Origin: Oscillospiraceae bacterium
Lineage (GTDB): Bacteria > Bacillota > Clostridia > Oscillospirales > Ruminococcaceae
NCBI GenBank assembly: GCA_017533485.1
Contig: JAFXIC010000059.1
Coordinates: 1 to 57,399 of the forward strand
Length of the DNA: 57,399 nucleotides
Reading direction: 5' to 3'
The notes beneath the pieces are model-generated. The model did no database searches, was not told where the DNA came from, and saw only the letters and a list, made by a program, of their open reading frames with translations. A program made the position numbers and the translations under genes. Shown here in pieces: positions 9,601 through 17,136 of this stretch. Numbering within the stretch: position 1 is the stretch's first letter; every line of letters starts with the position of its first letter.

Positions 9601-12100
9601 TATGACGGTCGAAGTACCGCGTTATTCCTTCTACGGCGAGACCTATCCGATTACGATTAAGATCAAGAACGTATCTGATAAGCCTGTATACGACCTCGAA
9701 CACCGCATTACCCGTTTCGAGCAGGGCGTATATACGACCTATCGTGAAAAGAATGGTTCCACATACACCGACCATAAAACCTTACAGTTAGACGGCGGCA
9801 ATACATACCCGATCGGTACGCTTGAACCGGGCGAGACTGTGACCATCCGGCTGGAAGTCACCGACCTCTGGAAGTCGATGCTTCAGCAGAATGTCGAACT
9901 CGCAAAGATGATGGCAGATTACGGCGCACTCCTCACCAGCTTCGGTGCAAATCCGTACCTGAAGGCAGCAAACCTGTTCTGTTCGGTCATTTCGTCTGTA
10001 CTGAGCGAAGTCAATGTTGCAAATGTCCTGAAAAATGTGACGTGCACAACGCTGGAAGGCTCAACCACAGAAGTTCCGTTCGAGGTCATTATTACCGACA
10101 TCCCGGATTCGCTCAAGGAAAAGTATTCGAGTGATTTCTTCCGCGCGATCACCAAGTCAACTGCACTCGGACTGCTGGGCGAGGATATTCCCGCACTGTA
10201 TATCGGCGATATCATCGAAACCTATCGTTCGGATGATGATCCCGACCAGAAGGCTTCGAGTATGATGTCAACCACAGCAGCAATGCTGCAGATTCCGATG
10301 ATGGGCGACTGCTTCACGCTGGCATCTGACGCATATTATATTGTCAAGACGCCGGAGGCAAATACTACGACCACTGTTTATATCGAGCCGGCGAATATTT
10401 CCCGTTCGCTGTTCCGCAGCCAGCAGCCTCCGTTTACTCTCACCGTGGAATCGGGCGAATATGTCGAAGAAGACGGAAAGCTGATTATTACCGGAAACGC
10501 TGTTTTGAAGCTTCATGTGAATTCCGAAAATGCACAGGCAATCATTCATGCTGAGCGTTCGGATGGAGAAACCATGGAATATCCTGTGGCATCGGTTCCC
10601 GAGCATACCTGCAGCAGCAAGCATATGCTGATGAGCCCGCCCACAGACGAGCTGCGTGCAGTTCAGGTTGAGATTTGTGAGATTTGCGGAAAAACACTCC
10701 GCTCCTCCTATCTGAATGCACAGGCAACCGCAATGCTCAGCAACGGCCATTCCTATCAGGATATCCGCGGTGCTGTTGCAGATGCGGCAGAAAGCGAAGA
10801 AGAAATGGTGCTGACGATCTGGGGTAATATCAACATTACCGAGGATCTCAACATTCCGGAAAATCTGAATCTGGTCATTGCACCGGGTACTGTAATTTCC
10901 GTGAACGACGGATGCAGCTTTACCGCGGACGGTATCGTAAAGGATTACAGCGACAGTGAAGAAAAGCCCTGTGTCAATCTGGTACTGAACTACTGGAACG
11001 GAAAGACCGAGATTCTCCGTGTGGCAGCAGGTACGGAAGTGACTGCGCTTCCCGCACTCGGAAACGAAGTCTGCGGCGAAGGCGGCTGGTATGTCGATGC
11101 AGCACGTACCGAACCGTTCGAAGCATTTGTTGCAGGTGAAACACGCGGCCCGCATAACTATTATGCACAGTCCCAGCATCAGTTCGCGGAAAACGGACGA
11201 TGCAGCGACTGCGGCGAGCTGAAAAACGGCAAGGATTCCTTCTCGAAGCTGTATGTATCGCTGGGTAAGACGATGAAGCTGAATGTCACAATCATTCTGA
11301 CCGAAGCGGCGATGGCGGACGACGAGGCATATGTCCTCTTCAAGCTTGGAAACGGCGGTCTGATGAAACAGCTTCTTTCGGATGCAAAGGATAACGGCGA
11401 CGGTACCTATACGTTCAACTGTCCGCTTAATCCGCTGTATTTCGAGGATGCGATCCGTGTGCAGATTCATTATTCCGATGGTACCGTCGGTACAAAGCTG
11501 ACATATTCTGTGAAAGAATATTTCGATACGCTGCTTGCGAATGCAGAGCAGTATGATGCAGAAACCCTGAATCTGGTGAAGACCGTGATGAACTATGTCG
11601 GTGCGGTTCAGAAATACGAGGGCATGGCTGCCGATGTACTGTTCAACCGTGATCTGCCGGTCGGAAGCGTTGAAAATGTCACGCTCTCGAATGCGTTCAA
11701 GACCGCAGTCATCAGCTCCGGTTCGAATGTATCGGCAGGAAACCCGTTCCTCACAATCGGCGCACAGATGACCATGAAGGTTCCGTTTACGCTTGCAGAG
11801 GGTGCAGACTTGAGCGGATATCGTCTGACAATGGACGGCAAAACGGTTCAGGCATCCCAGGAGGGTCAGTGCTATACGATTTCGATTACCGGTATCGACC
11901 CGACTGCGTTTGGTACGATGCACGTATTTAAGATCCGTTCGAAAACCGATGCGGAGGATTATGCCGAAATCAGCTTCTGTCCGTATTCCTATGCAAATGA
12001 CCTGTTTGCACAAGCAGAAGATGACGCAAGCGTAGAACTCGCACAGGCAATCGCAAACTATGGCGAGGCGGTTCTCAGCTTCCGTAACCGCAATCATTAA
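6602..12100 (+). CDS. Very large secreted Thr-linker protein, function unknown
   Basis: 1832 residues with an N-terminal export signal (MNHLKPRKLFSALTALVLLS). An InlB-type repeat module (LVFDGWRTADN...YYAAW) lies at about 98-130 and GLUG-like segments at about 460-560. A Cys/His-rich patch sits at about 670-720, then an almost pure Thr linker begins at residue 727 and runs about 60 residues. The second half holds beta-rich regions (a CARDB-like segment near 950-1100) and a C-terminal region seen in other large clostridial surface proteins. No dockerin, sortase motif or SLH domain is visible, and no glycosidase catalytic motif was recognised. AAGGAAAAAAGG precedes the ATG. A 34-residue gene follows 13 bp downstream. 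An adhesin or scaffold role is only a guess. Confidence 0.75.
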   Translation: MNHLKPRKLFSALTALVLLSGVTVNRDTEALLRVYAEDAVESGSETEASAMVTASTTRFVLTGGTLDNASYAVENGVAVLKDGVASAEAPVPQAPALSNLVFDGWRTADNTAAEEYSEDQTYYAAWQYSDYTANNTYSDITYYLNHSNYYNFTGASGLKITFGHNGYDILYRIGDSQQTFRKNNLQATGQMSEDLYLTPVFSFCNVNGEISENAEENLFVKVSYLIQNRGAEDITAFDLASTADVQIGSNDRAAIYGYTEENEKLTSETCQDISHVSYIEMRGNDNNIFSLSLPEDASCWWGHYSYRHSYAFSNHLSSRYDTGYDSGIAYSWNDLTIPAGETVEKSVIFAVGDIHLFRNHAFDAYGVCYGNSNCPLLMDHTAEHPYIYQKATLATESLYDVRNAGQLMWLAEQLNSGAIADDITIELKNDIEFGMNLETEGTVANVLNWTPISSFSGTFNGNGYTISGLSYESESAGGLFTVLDGAAVTALGITDSHLKSEDMVASIAARAVNGTEISNVFSNAVVEGEKSAGLVYELDGSTITNAFFTGTAANGICGVTDDETNLVNTYAISETADGNGNLTAEQFASGEAAYLLGENWQQNLSEEDAMPSIGTEYPVYRYTEDLSCSPSDPNTQVRYTNDRSHSGKAYHVEHVMDWNEVVKQANCTNNEYWNKGCENCEYVTEELYERDEEGRRATGHSHADSGYCTNIDPNTGKPCGHYDPAYTTTTTTTTTTTTTTTTTTAATTTTASTTSKTTTASTASTSKTTATTTAIVVTEPAIPTPEENKPRRIDIDGEMTVTPMTKDEIIDAGIDLSDEENFHFFKYEVELEFEAEIVNFTKIESSDDEVVWYDVTVTPRNSTGGTSTSPGSKPYVKPTVWHYETVHEEMYMIISGECKWLKEFYDVRLIVFNKDTEALTDCSAELNVPEGLTLCNSDLRQELGTLEPNQAFDIHWYLRGDEAGTYQLSSIFSGMNNGEEFDYTFRSKNDLHVYAGNALNMTVEVPRYSFYGETYPITIKIKNVSDKPVYDLEHRITRFEQGVYTTYREKNGSTYTDHKTLQLDGGNTYPIGTLEPGETVTIRLEVTDLWKSMLQQNVELAKMMADYGALLTSFGANPYLKAANLFCSVISSVLSEVNVANVLKNVTCTTLEGSTTEVPFEVIITDIPDSLKEKYSSDFFRAITKSTALGLLGEDIPALYIGDIIETYRSDDDPDQKASSMMSTTAAMLQIPMMGDCFTLASDAYYIVKTPEANTTTTVYIEPANISRSLFRSQQPPFTLTVESGEYVEEDGKLIITGNAVLKLHVNSENAQAIIHAERSDGETMEYPVASVPEHTCSSKHMLMSPPTDELRAVQVEICEICGKTLRSSYLNAQATAMLSNGHSYQDIRGAVADAAESEEEMVLTIWGNINITEDLNIPENLNLVIAPGTVISVNDGCSFTADGIVKDYSDSEEKPCVNLVLNYWNGKTEILRVAAGTEVTALPALGNEVCGEGGWYVDAARTEPFEAFVAGETRGPHNYYAQSQHQFAENGRCSDCGELKNGKDSFSKLYVSLGKTMKLNVTIILTEAAMADDEAYVLFKLGNGGLMKQLLSDAKDNGDGTYTFNCPLNPLYFEDAIRVQIHYSDGTVGTKLTYSVKEYFDTLLANAEQYDAETLNLVKTVMNYVGAVQKYEGMAADVLFNRDLPVGSVENVTLSNAFKTAVISSGSNVSAGNPFLTIGAQMTMKVPFTLAEGADLSGYRLTMDGKTVQASQEGQCYTISITGIDPTAFGTMHVFKIRSKTDAEDYAEISFCPYSYANDLFAQAEDDASVELAQAIANYGEAVLSFRNRNH
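8780..8932 (+). repeat. Thr-codon tract encoding an extracellular linker
   Basis: A run of mixed ACC/ACG/ACA/ACT codons encodes about 18 consecutive Thr followed by a Thr/Ser/Lys/Ala linker. Codon mixing argues against a simple slippage repeat. Such linkers are typical of secreted ruminococcal proteins and are often glycosylated. Confidence 0.8.
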
Positions 12101-12113
12101 GGAGGATAAATAT

Positions 12114-12218
12114 ATGGAACAGTATATTGCACCCGAAATCACGATTGTTGCATTTGACGCAGAAGATGTGATTACCACATCGACGCCCGATGTGACACTT
12201 CCGGCCATTGACCTTTGA
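12114..12218 (+). CDS. Small 34-residue peptide, unknown
   Basis: A short ORF begins MEQYIAPEITIVAFDAEDV and ends PAIDL. It has a textbook AAGGAGG five bases before the ATG and lies 13 bp after the large secreted protein gene, before their shared terminator, so it is almost certainly translated in that operon. It has no Cys, no signal peptide and no membrane segment. Acidic peptides of the general form 'Y-x-x-P-E-I-x-I-V-x-F-x-x-E-D-V-I-x-T-S' are, from memory, recurrent in clostridial genomes, but I know of no function. A RiPP-like precursor or a small chaperone for the large partner are possible and unproven. Confidence 0.7.
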   Translation: MEQYIAPEITIVAFDAEDVITTSTPDVTLPAIDL

Positions 12219-12254
12219 TGGAGAAGGCATATCGCGCCAAATCTGACTGACAGA

Positions 12255-12295
12255 ACTGCGGCATCCGAGGAAAAATCGGATGCCGTAGTTTTTTG
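12255..12295 (+). terminator. Terminator after the large protein/peptide operon
   Basis: A 15-bp stem with one G-T pair (AACTGCGGCATCCGA with TCGGATGCCGTAGTT), a 7-base loop and T6. Confidence 0.85.
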
Positions 12296-12314
12296 TATGG
12301 GAATCTTTGACGGG

Positions 12315-12344
12315 TTGACAAAGGAATGTGCAGAATGTTATAAT
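12315..12344 (+). promoter_or_regulatory. Promoter of the GH18 gene
   Basis: TTGACA (12315-12320), 18 bp, TATAAT (12339-12344). It excludes any start codon before about 12350 for the downstream gene. Confidence 0.8.
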
Positions 12345-12369
12345 GGAAAAAAGCCGTAAAAAGGAGCGG

Positions 12370-13560
12370 ATGAAAATGAAAAAACGGAGAATCGGTGCGG
12401 CATTGCTCGCAGGTGCGATGCTGTTTTGTCTTCCGACGCCTGTGAATGCGCAAACTGAAGCACAAACTGAAGCACAAACACAGATGCGGATTGTCGGCTA
12501 TTTACCCGACTGGAGCTATCGTGCCTATGAGGAACTGACGTTTTCAAACCTCACACATATCAATATCGCGTTCTGCAATCCCGATGCAAACGGAGAATTG
12601 TTCTGTTATATTCCGGACGAGAAACTGCATGAAATCGTGACTCTTGCACATGAACAGGATGTGAAGGTTATGATCGCACTGGGCGGTGCCGGCGGCTGTG
12701 ACAACTACCAGCAGTATCTTGAAAATCCGGAGAAGATGGCGGCGTTCAACGAGAATATTATGGAATACTGCGACCGCTATGATCTGGACGGGCTGGATCT
12801 GGATATCGAGCTTGGATCTTCTCATACGATCTGGAACTACTATGCAGATTGGTGTCAGTCGCTGAGAGGGTTATGTGATGAACGGGGGATGGAGATGTCA
12901 ACAGCGACCGCACAATGGGTTGCTGTGAAGGTCAGTCCCGAAACATTTGCGCTGTTTGACTTTGTAAATGTTATGGCATACGATAATGATTCCGATCCTG
13001 TGAGCCATGCGGGGATGAATTTCTCGCTGAGCAGTCTGGATTATTTCCGGAATCAAAAACAGATTCCCGCACAAAAGCTTGTGCTCGGTGTTCCGTTTTA
13101 CGGGAGAGGGTATACTGCGGACGGAAGACTCGACTGGAATTCCTATGTTCCGTTTTCCGAAATCATCGCGAACAATCCCGAAAACTATCATCAGGACTTT
13201 ATGGACGGGATTGCATACAACGGCGCGGATACGATGTCAGAGAAATGTGCGCTCGGAAAACAGTACGGCGGAATTATGATCTGGGAGCTTTCCCAGGACG
13301 CAAAAGGTGAATATTCGCTCCTTCAGCTGATTCATGACGCACTGGCTGAGCCGAAAGAGACTTGTATCGGTGATGTGAATGCGGATGGGGTGCTGAGTAT
13401 CGCCGATGTTATATTGCTCCGGCAGTGGCTGACGGGTGACAGTACGGCTGTACTTCCTGCATGGGAAGCCGGTGATCTGCAATCCGATGGGGTGCTGAAT
13501 GCGGCAGACCTGACACGGATGAAGCGCGCGCTGCTGAAACATACGGCAGAATCGGAATAG
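12370..13560 (+). CDS. Secreted GH18 glycosidase with C-terminal dockerin
   Basis: 396 residues: signal peptide (MKKRRIGAALLAGAMLFCLP, cleaved after VNA), a QTEAQTEAQTQ repeat, a GH18 TIM barrel (about 38-320) and a type I dockerin (about 335-396). The signature LDGLDLDIE places the proton-donor Glu at residue 147, as in chitinases and endo-beta-N-acetylglucosaminidases. The dockerin has two calcium-binding segments, GDVNADGVLSIADVILL and GDLQSDGVLNAADLTRM, so the enzyme should dock on a cellulosomal scaffoldin. Substrate could be chitin, peptidoglycan or N-glycans. AAGGAG at 12361 serves ATG 12370 or, with better spacing, ATG 12376. The barrel is compact and closer to the endoglycosidase-like branch. 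Confidence 0.88.
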   Translation: MKMKKRRIGAALLAGAMLFCLPTPVNAQTEAQTEAQTQMRIVGYLPDWSYRAYEELTFSNLTHINIAFCNPDANGELFCYIPDEKLHEIVTLAHEQDVKVMIALGGAGGCDNYQQYLENPEKMAAFNENIMEYCDRYDLDGLDLDIELGSSHTIWNYYADWCQSLRGLCDERGMEMSTATAQWVAVKVSPETFALFDFVNVMAYDNDSDPVSHAGMNFSLSSLDYFRNQKQIPAQKLVLGVPFYGRGYTADGRLDWNSYVPFSEIIANNPENYHQDFMDGIAYNGADTMSEKCALGKQYGGIMIWELSQDAKGEYSLLQLIHDALAEPKETCIGDVNADGVLSIADVILLRQWLTGDSTAVLPAWEAGDLQSDGVLNAADLTRMKRALLKHTAESE

Positions 13561-13564
13561 AGAC

Positions 13565-13593
13565 TTGATTTTTCAAGGCGGATATGGTATAAT
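13565..13593 (+). promoter_or_regulatory. Promoter of the symporter gene
   Basis: TTGATT (13565-13570), 17 bp, TATAAT (13588-13593). Transcription should begin near 13600, just before a folded leader. Confidence 0.75.
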
Positions 13594-13603
13594 ATGGAAC
13601 AGT

Positions 13604-13714
13604 GAGGACGCCAATCGTAAATGAAATGAGAATGGCTGTTAGGGAATCTCCTTAACAGCCTTTTCTACGGCAGGACAGCTGGAATATGGTTGGAAAAATG
13701 ATCTTTGCGTCCTC
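13604..13714 (+). promoter_or_regulatory. Structured 5' leader of the alanine/glycine symporter gene
   Basis: GAGGACGC (13604-13611) and GCGTCCTC (13707-13714) form a perfect 8-bp closing helix, starting only a few bases after the predicted transcription start. Inside it lies a hairpin (13634-13660, GGCTGTTAGGGA with TCCTTAACAGCC) followed by TTTTC. The closing helix ends shortly before the ribosome binding site at 13728-13734. This has the outline of a cis-regulatory RNA. I could not match it to the glycine riboswitch that often precedes such symporters, nor to any other known class. Confidence 0.5.
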
Positions 13715-13736
13715 AAATGATGAAAGAAGGTCAAGT

Positions 13737-15134
13737 ATGTCTGAAATCATAGCGAAAATAGATGCTATCGTCTGGGGCATTCCGTTAATTGTCCTGATTC
13801 TCGGATGCGGCATTTTCCTGACGATACGGCTGCGGGGGATTCAGATCCGAAAGCTGATTCCCGCACTCCGGTATATGGTGCAGAACGAAGATGACGGGGA
13901 CGGTGATATTTCCAGCTTTGCCGCGCTCTGTACAGCACTTTCCGCAACGATCGGAACCGGAAATATTGTCGGTGTTGCGACTGCAATCGCAGTCGGCGGC
14001 CCGGGCGCATTGTTCTGGATGGAGGTTGCGGCATTCTTCGGAATGGCAACCAAATACGCAGAAGGACTGCTTGCGATCCGGTATCGTGTGACCGACAGCA
14101 GCGGCGAAAAGCTGGGGGGTCCGTTTTATTATATTGAAAACGGAATGGGAAAGAAATATCGTCCGCTGGCAAAGCTCTTTGCGGTATTCGGTGTATTGGT
14201 CGGACTCCTCGGCATCGGTACGTTTACACAGATCAACGGTATTACTGCGGCGGCGAATCAGTTCTTTCAGGGCGACAGCACGTATATGATTTCGATTTTC
14301 GACCAGCAGTATTCCATTGTGACCGTGATCGCAGGTCTTGTGGTCACCATATTCGCCGCACTCTCCATTATCGGCGGTATCAAAAAAATATCGAATGTTT
14401 CCCAGGTTCTCGTACCCTTTATGGCAATTATCTATATCGTCTGTGCACTGATGATTGTCTTCTCCCATCTTGATGAAGTACCGCGTGCGGTATCGGAAAT
14501 CGTCCGCGGTGCATTCGGCTTGCAGTCCATCGGCGGTGCTGTGGCAGGCGAAGCGATTCTGCTTTCGATGCAGAAGGGAATTGCCAGAGGTATTTTCTCG
14601 AATGAAGCGGGGCTTGGTTCCGCACCGATTGCGTCAGCCGCAGCTAAGACAAAGGATTCTGTGCGGCAGGGGCTTGTGACGATGACGGGAACCTTTATCG
14701 ACACAATCTGCGTCTGTACGATGACAGGTCTTGCGATTGTGATATCGGGTGTATGGAAAGATCCGACGCTGGAGGGCGTTGAGATTACGACTGCGGCATT
14801 CCGGTATGGACTTCCGTTTCCGGCACGTGTCTCTGAATTTCTGCTGATGATCTGTCTGGTATTCTTCGCGTTTACAACAATCCTCGGCTGGAGCTATTAT
14901 TCAGAGCGCTGCTTGTCCTATCTGCTGGGAAGATATGCCTCGCGCGGTGCCGCACTGGCATTCCGGATTGTCTATATTCTTGCGGTATTGATCGGCCCGT
15001 ATCTGACAGTCGCGGCGGTCTGGAATCTTGCGGATATCTTTAACGCACTGATGGCGCTTCCGAATGTGATTGCGCTGATTGCGCTGTCGGGGGTAATCCG
15101 GAAGGAAACCTTCCGTTCCAATCAAAAATCATGA
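13737..15134 (+). CDS. alsT: Sodium:alanine/glycine symporter (AGCS family)
   Basis: 465 residues, about eleven membrane segments. Family signatures include SFAALCTALSATIGTGNIVGVATA near residue 60 and the FSNEAGLGSAPIASAAAKT stretch near residue 290. It should import alanine or glycine with sodium. The ATG at 13737 (MSEIIAKIDAIVWG) is chosen because GAAAGAAGG lies 7 bases upstream; an earlier in-frame ATG at 13686 lies inside the structured leader. The gene is monocistronic, bounded by its promoter and a strong bidirectional terminator. Confidence 0.93.
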   Translation: MSEIIAKIDAIVWGIPLIVLILGCGIFLTIRLRGIQIRKLIPALRYMVQNEDDGDGDISSFAALCTALSATIGTGNIVGVATAIAVGGPGALFWMEVAAFFGMATKYAEGLLAIRYRVTDSSGEKLGGPFYYIENGMGKKYRPLAKLFAVFGVLVGLLGIGTFTQINGITAAANQFFQGDSTYMISIFDQQYSIVTVIAGLVVTIFAALSIIGGIKKISNVSQVLVPFMAIIYIVCALMIVFSHLDEVPRAVSEIVRGAFGLQSIGGAVAGEAILLSMQKGIARGIFSNEAGLGSAPIASAAAKTKDSVRQGLVTMTGTFIDTICVCTMTGLAIVISGVWKDPTLEGVEITTAAFRYGLPFPARVSEFLLMICLVFFAFTTILGWSYYSERCLSYLLGRYASRGAALAFRIVYILAVLIGPYLTVAAVWNLADIFNALMALPNVIALIALSGVIRKETFRSNQKS

Positions 15135-15136
15135 CA

Positions 15137-15175
15137 AAAAAACCTTTCCTGTCAAAGCGGCAGGAAAGGTTTTTT
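15137..15175. terminator. Bidirectional terminator between alsT and nadE
   Basis: A 15-bp stem (AAAAAACCTTTCCTG / CAGGAAAGGTTTTTT) with a 9-base loop, usable on both strands by the converging genes. Confidence 0.9.
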
Positions 15176-15200
15176 CTTGTGTCGGAAGCGTATGCTGATA

Positions 15201-15938
15201 TCAGGGCTCGTAGGGGAAAGCCGGCATCATTTCAAGCTTAAAGAGATTCATCTGATGCTTGCGGTCAATCAGTGCCTTATGTTCAGGCGAGGGGAGAATG
15301 CCTTGGCGAATATAGGCGTCGAGTTCGTCATAGGTAAAGCCGAGATTATCTTCGTCTGTTTTTCCGCAGAGCCCGTCAGACGGCGGTTTTTCCACCAGCG
15401 ATTCCGGCAGTCCGAGTGCTTTTCCGATGGCTTTGACTTCCGTCACGGTGAATTTGGCGAGCGGTGCAAAATCACCGACGCTGTCTCCCCATCGCGTGGA
15501 ATAGCCCACCCAGTCCTCGGAGAGATTACAGGTATTTGCGACTCTGCCGTTCAGACTTTGCGAAACGGCATATACGGCTGTCATACGGATACGCGGCGGG
15601 AGATTGGTTTTCGCCTGTACAGAAAGCGGGAGTGCTTCACTGACTGCGGCTTCGAGGGCGTCTGCTGCCGCACCGATATTCACAGTCACAGAACGGATCC
15701 CGAGGTGTTTACAGAGCAGCAGGGAATCGTCGATATCGGGCTGTATGCCGCGCGGCATCATAACGCCGACAACGCGATGAGCGCCGAGTGCTTTACAGAG
15801 GAGTGCGGCACAAACAGAGCTGTCTTTTCCGCCGGAGATGCCGAGAACCGCCGGACATCCGTCACCATTTGCGGCGAACCAGTCCTGAACCCACCGGCAG
15901 CATTCGTCAATCGCGGTTTGGACATTGAATAGATACAT
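15201..15938 (-). CDS. nadE: Ammonia-dependent NAD+ synthetase
   Basis: 245 residues, the usual size for the NH3-dependent enzyme without a glutaminase domain. It amidates deamido-NAD to NAD in the cytoplasm. The PP-loop LGISGGKDSS near residue 32 binds ATP, and NLSEDWVGYSTRWGDSVGDF and EKPPSDGLCGKTDEDNLGF are conserved substrate-binding segments. It lies 6 bp after the CPBP protease gene on the same strand and is probably the last gene of a mutS2-CPBP-nadE unit. Confidence 0.95.
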   Translation of the reverse strand: MYLFNVQTAIDECCRWVQDWFAANGDGCPAVLGISGGKDSSVCAALLCKALGAHRVVGVMMPRGIQPDIDDSLLLCKHLGIRSVTVNIGAAADALEAAVSEALPLSVQAKTNLPPRIRMTAVYAVSQSLNGRVANTCNLSEDWVGYSTRWGDSVGDFAPLAKFTVTEVKAIGKALGLPESLVEKPPSDGLCGKTDEDNLGFTYDELDAYIRQGILPSPEHKALIDRKHQMNLFKLEMMPAFPYEP

Positions 15939-15944
15939 AGGATT

Positions 15945-17120
15945 TCACCCTTTCATGAATAGATGCTCGATGGCATCAGAGAAGTGAGGCAGAAGTATAA
16001 AGAAGATATGTGCGAGAACCAGCAGCCAGATTCCCGGTGCAGTGAGTGCAATACGGATACCGCGGAAGCTCTGATGGGGTGTTTCGACCGGCAGCCGTTC
16101 GCTGAGGAACGTATAGAAGAAGGCAGCTGAGCCGAAGAGGAGAACGGCGAGCATATAGATGCTGGAAACCGAGACTGCGGATGCAGGAAACATCTGCTGG
16201 AGGGTACCAGACAGCATTGTCACCATATTGACCGAGAAATGTACGATCAATGCCGGTACCAGAGAGTTATGGGAAATGGTGATATAGGCAAGGAAGATGC
16301 CGAGGAAGAAGGATAGGATACCCTGGGGAAGATTTTCGTGTGCAATCGCAAAGAAGAATGCGCTACAAAAAATACCGAAACGCTGGCTGACGCGGCTGAG
16401 GTTTTTGAGGATGACGCCGCGGAATACGAGTTCTTCGGTCAGCGGTGCGATGAATGCGGTATAGAGAACGGTCAGCAGCAGCTTAGTGATGGAATTTCCG
16501 GAGGAGAAATCAGGCGTATAGATGGAAAGTCCGTTGTTCTCAAGGATTCGGATCAGCAGATGGGTGAGAAAGCCCGCGACGAGCTGGATCCATAATCCCA
16601 TCGCAATATACCGCATCATGGTACCGGTACGCAGCGACTGATCCTGAAAATAATCCTTGATGCGGATATGGGTGATCCGGCTTCCGACAAAAAATGTGAT
16701 AAGATTTGCGGCTAAGAATGACAGCAGTGAGATGCCGATGGCGATACAGCTGTCATCCAGATATGCCGCACGGATATTCTTATAATTCTGGGGGAGTTCG
16801 CTGCTCAGCAGTGCGCTGTCAACACTGCGGAGTGCGAAACCTGCCGCACACATCAAAAGTGCGGAGAGAAGCGCTGCGAGGAGAAAATCGAACAATGCCA
16901 GACATCCGGAAACCGTGTAGAAATATCTGATTTTATCTTTTTCGCCTGATGAGGGAATGAGTGGAATCCGACAGCCGGGAATTGTAATCTGGGGAACGAT
17001 TTCGGAATAATCGGGTGTATATTCCGATTCTTCGGTGGGATTGGAAAACGGGTTATGCGGATCAATCGGATCGGATGCCCGATTGACATAAGCGCGGTCT
17101 GACAAGTGACTTGGATGCAT
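15945..17120 (-). CDS. CPBP family intramembrane metalloprotease
   Basis: 391 residues with about eight membrane segments after a polar N-terminal tail of some 70 residues. The glutamate motif EELVFRGVILKNL, the FFAIAHE motif and a later conserved His segment mark the CAAX protease/bacteriocin-processing (Abi) family. The active site would act on membrane-embedded substrates, which are unknown here. AAAGGAG precedes the ATG at 17120 with 6-base spacing. It lies 16 bp after mutS2, likely in one operon with it and nadE. Confidence 0.88.
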   Translation of the reverse strand: MHPSHLSDRAYVNRASDPIDPHNPFSNPTEESEYTPDYSEIVPQITIPGCRIPLIPSSGEKDKIRYFYTVSGCLALFDFLLAALLSALLMCAAGFALRSVDSALLSSELPQNYKNIRAAYLDDSCIAIGISLLSFLAANLITFFVGSRITHIRIKDYFQDQSLRTGTMMRYIAMGLWIQLVAGFLTHLLIRILENNGLSIYTPDFSSGNSITKLLLTVLYTAFIAPLTEELVFRGVILKNLSRVSQRFGIFCSAFFFAIAHENLPQGILSFFLGIFLAYITISHNSLVPALIVHFSVNMVTMLSGTLQQMFPASAVSVSSIYMLAVLLFGSAAFFYTFLSERLPVETPHQSFRGIRIALTAPGIWLLVLAHIFFILLPHFSDAIEHLFMKG

Positions 17121-17136
17121 AGCGACTCCTTTCGGT

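Noticed and set aside
8192-12208. Long minus-strand open frames (527 and 646 codons) opposite the large secreted protein gene
   Set aside because: They are complements of the coding frame, including a Cys/Arg/Gly run that is only the reverse of the Thr linker.
13604-13714. Glycine riboswitch before alsT
   Set aside because: The conserved aptamer segments of that class were not found; retained only as an unassigned structured leader.
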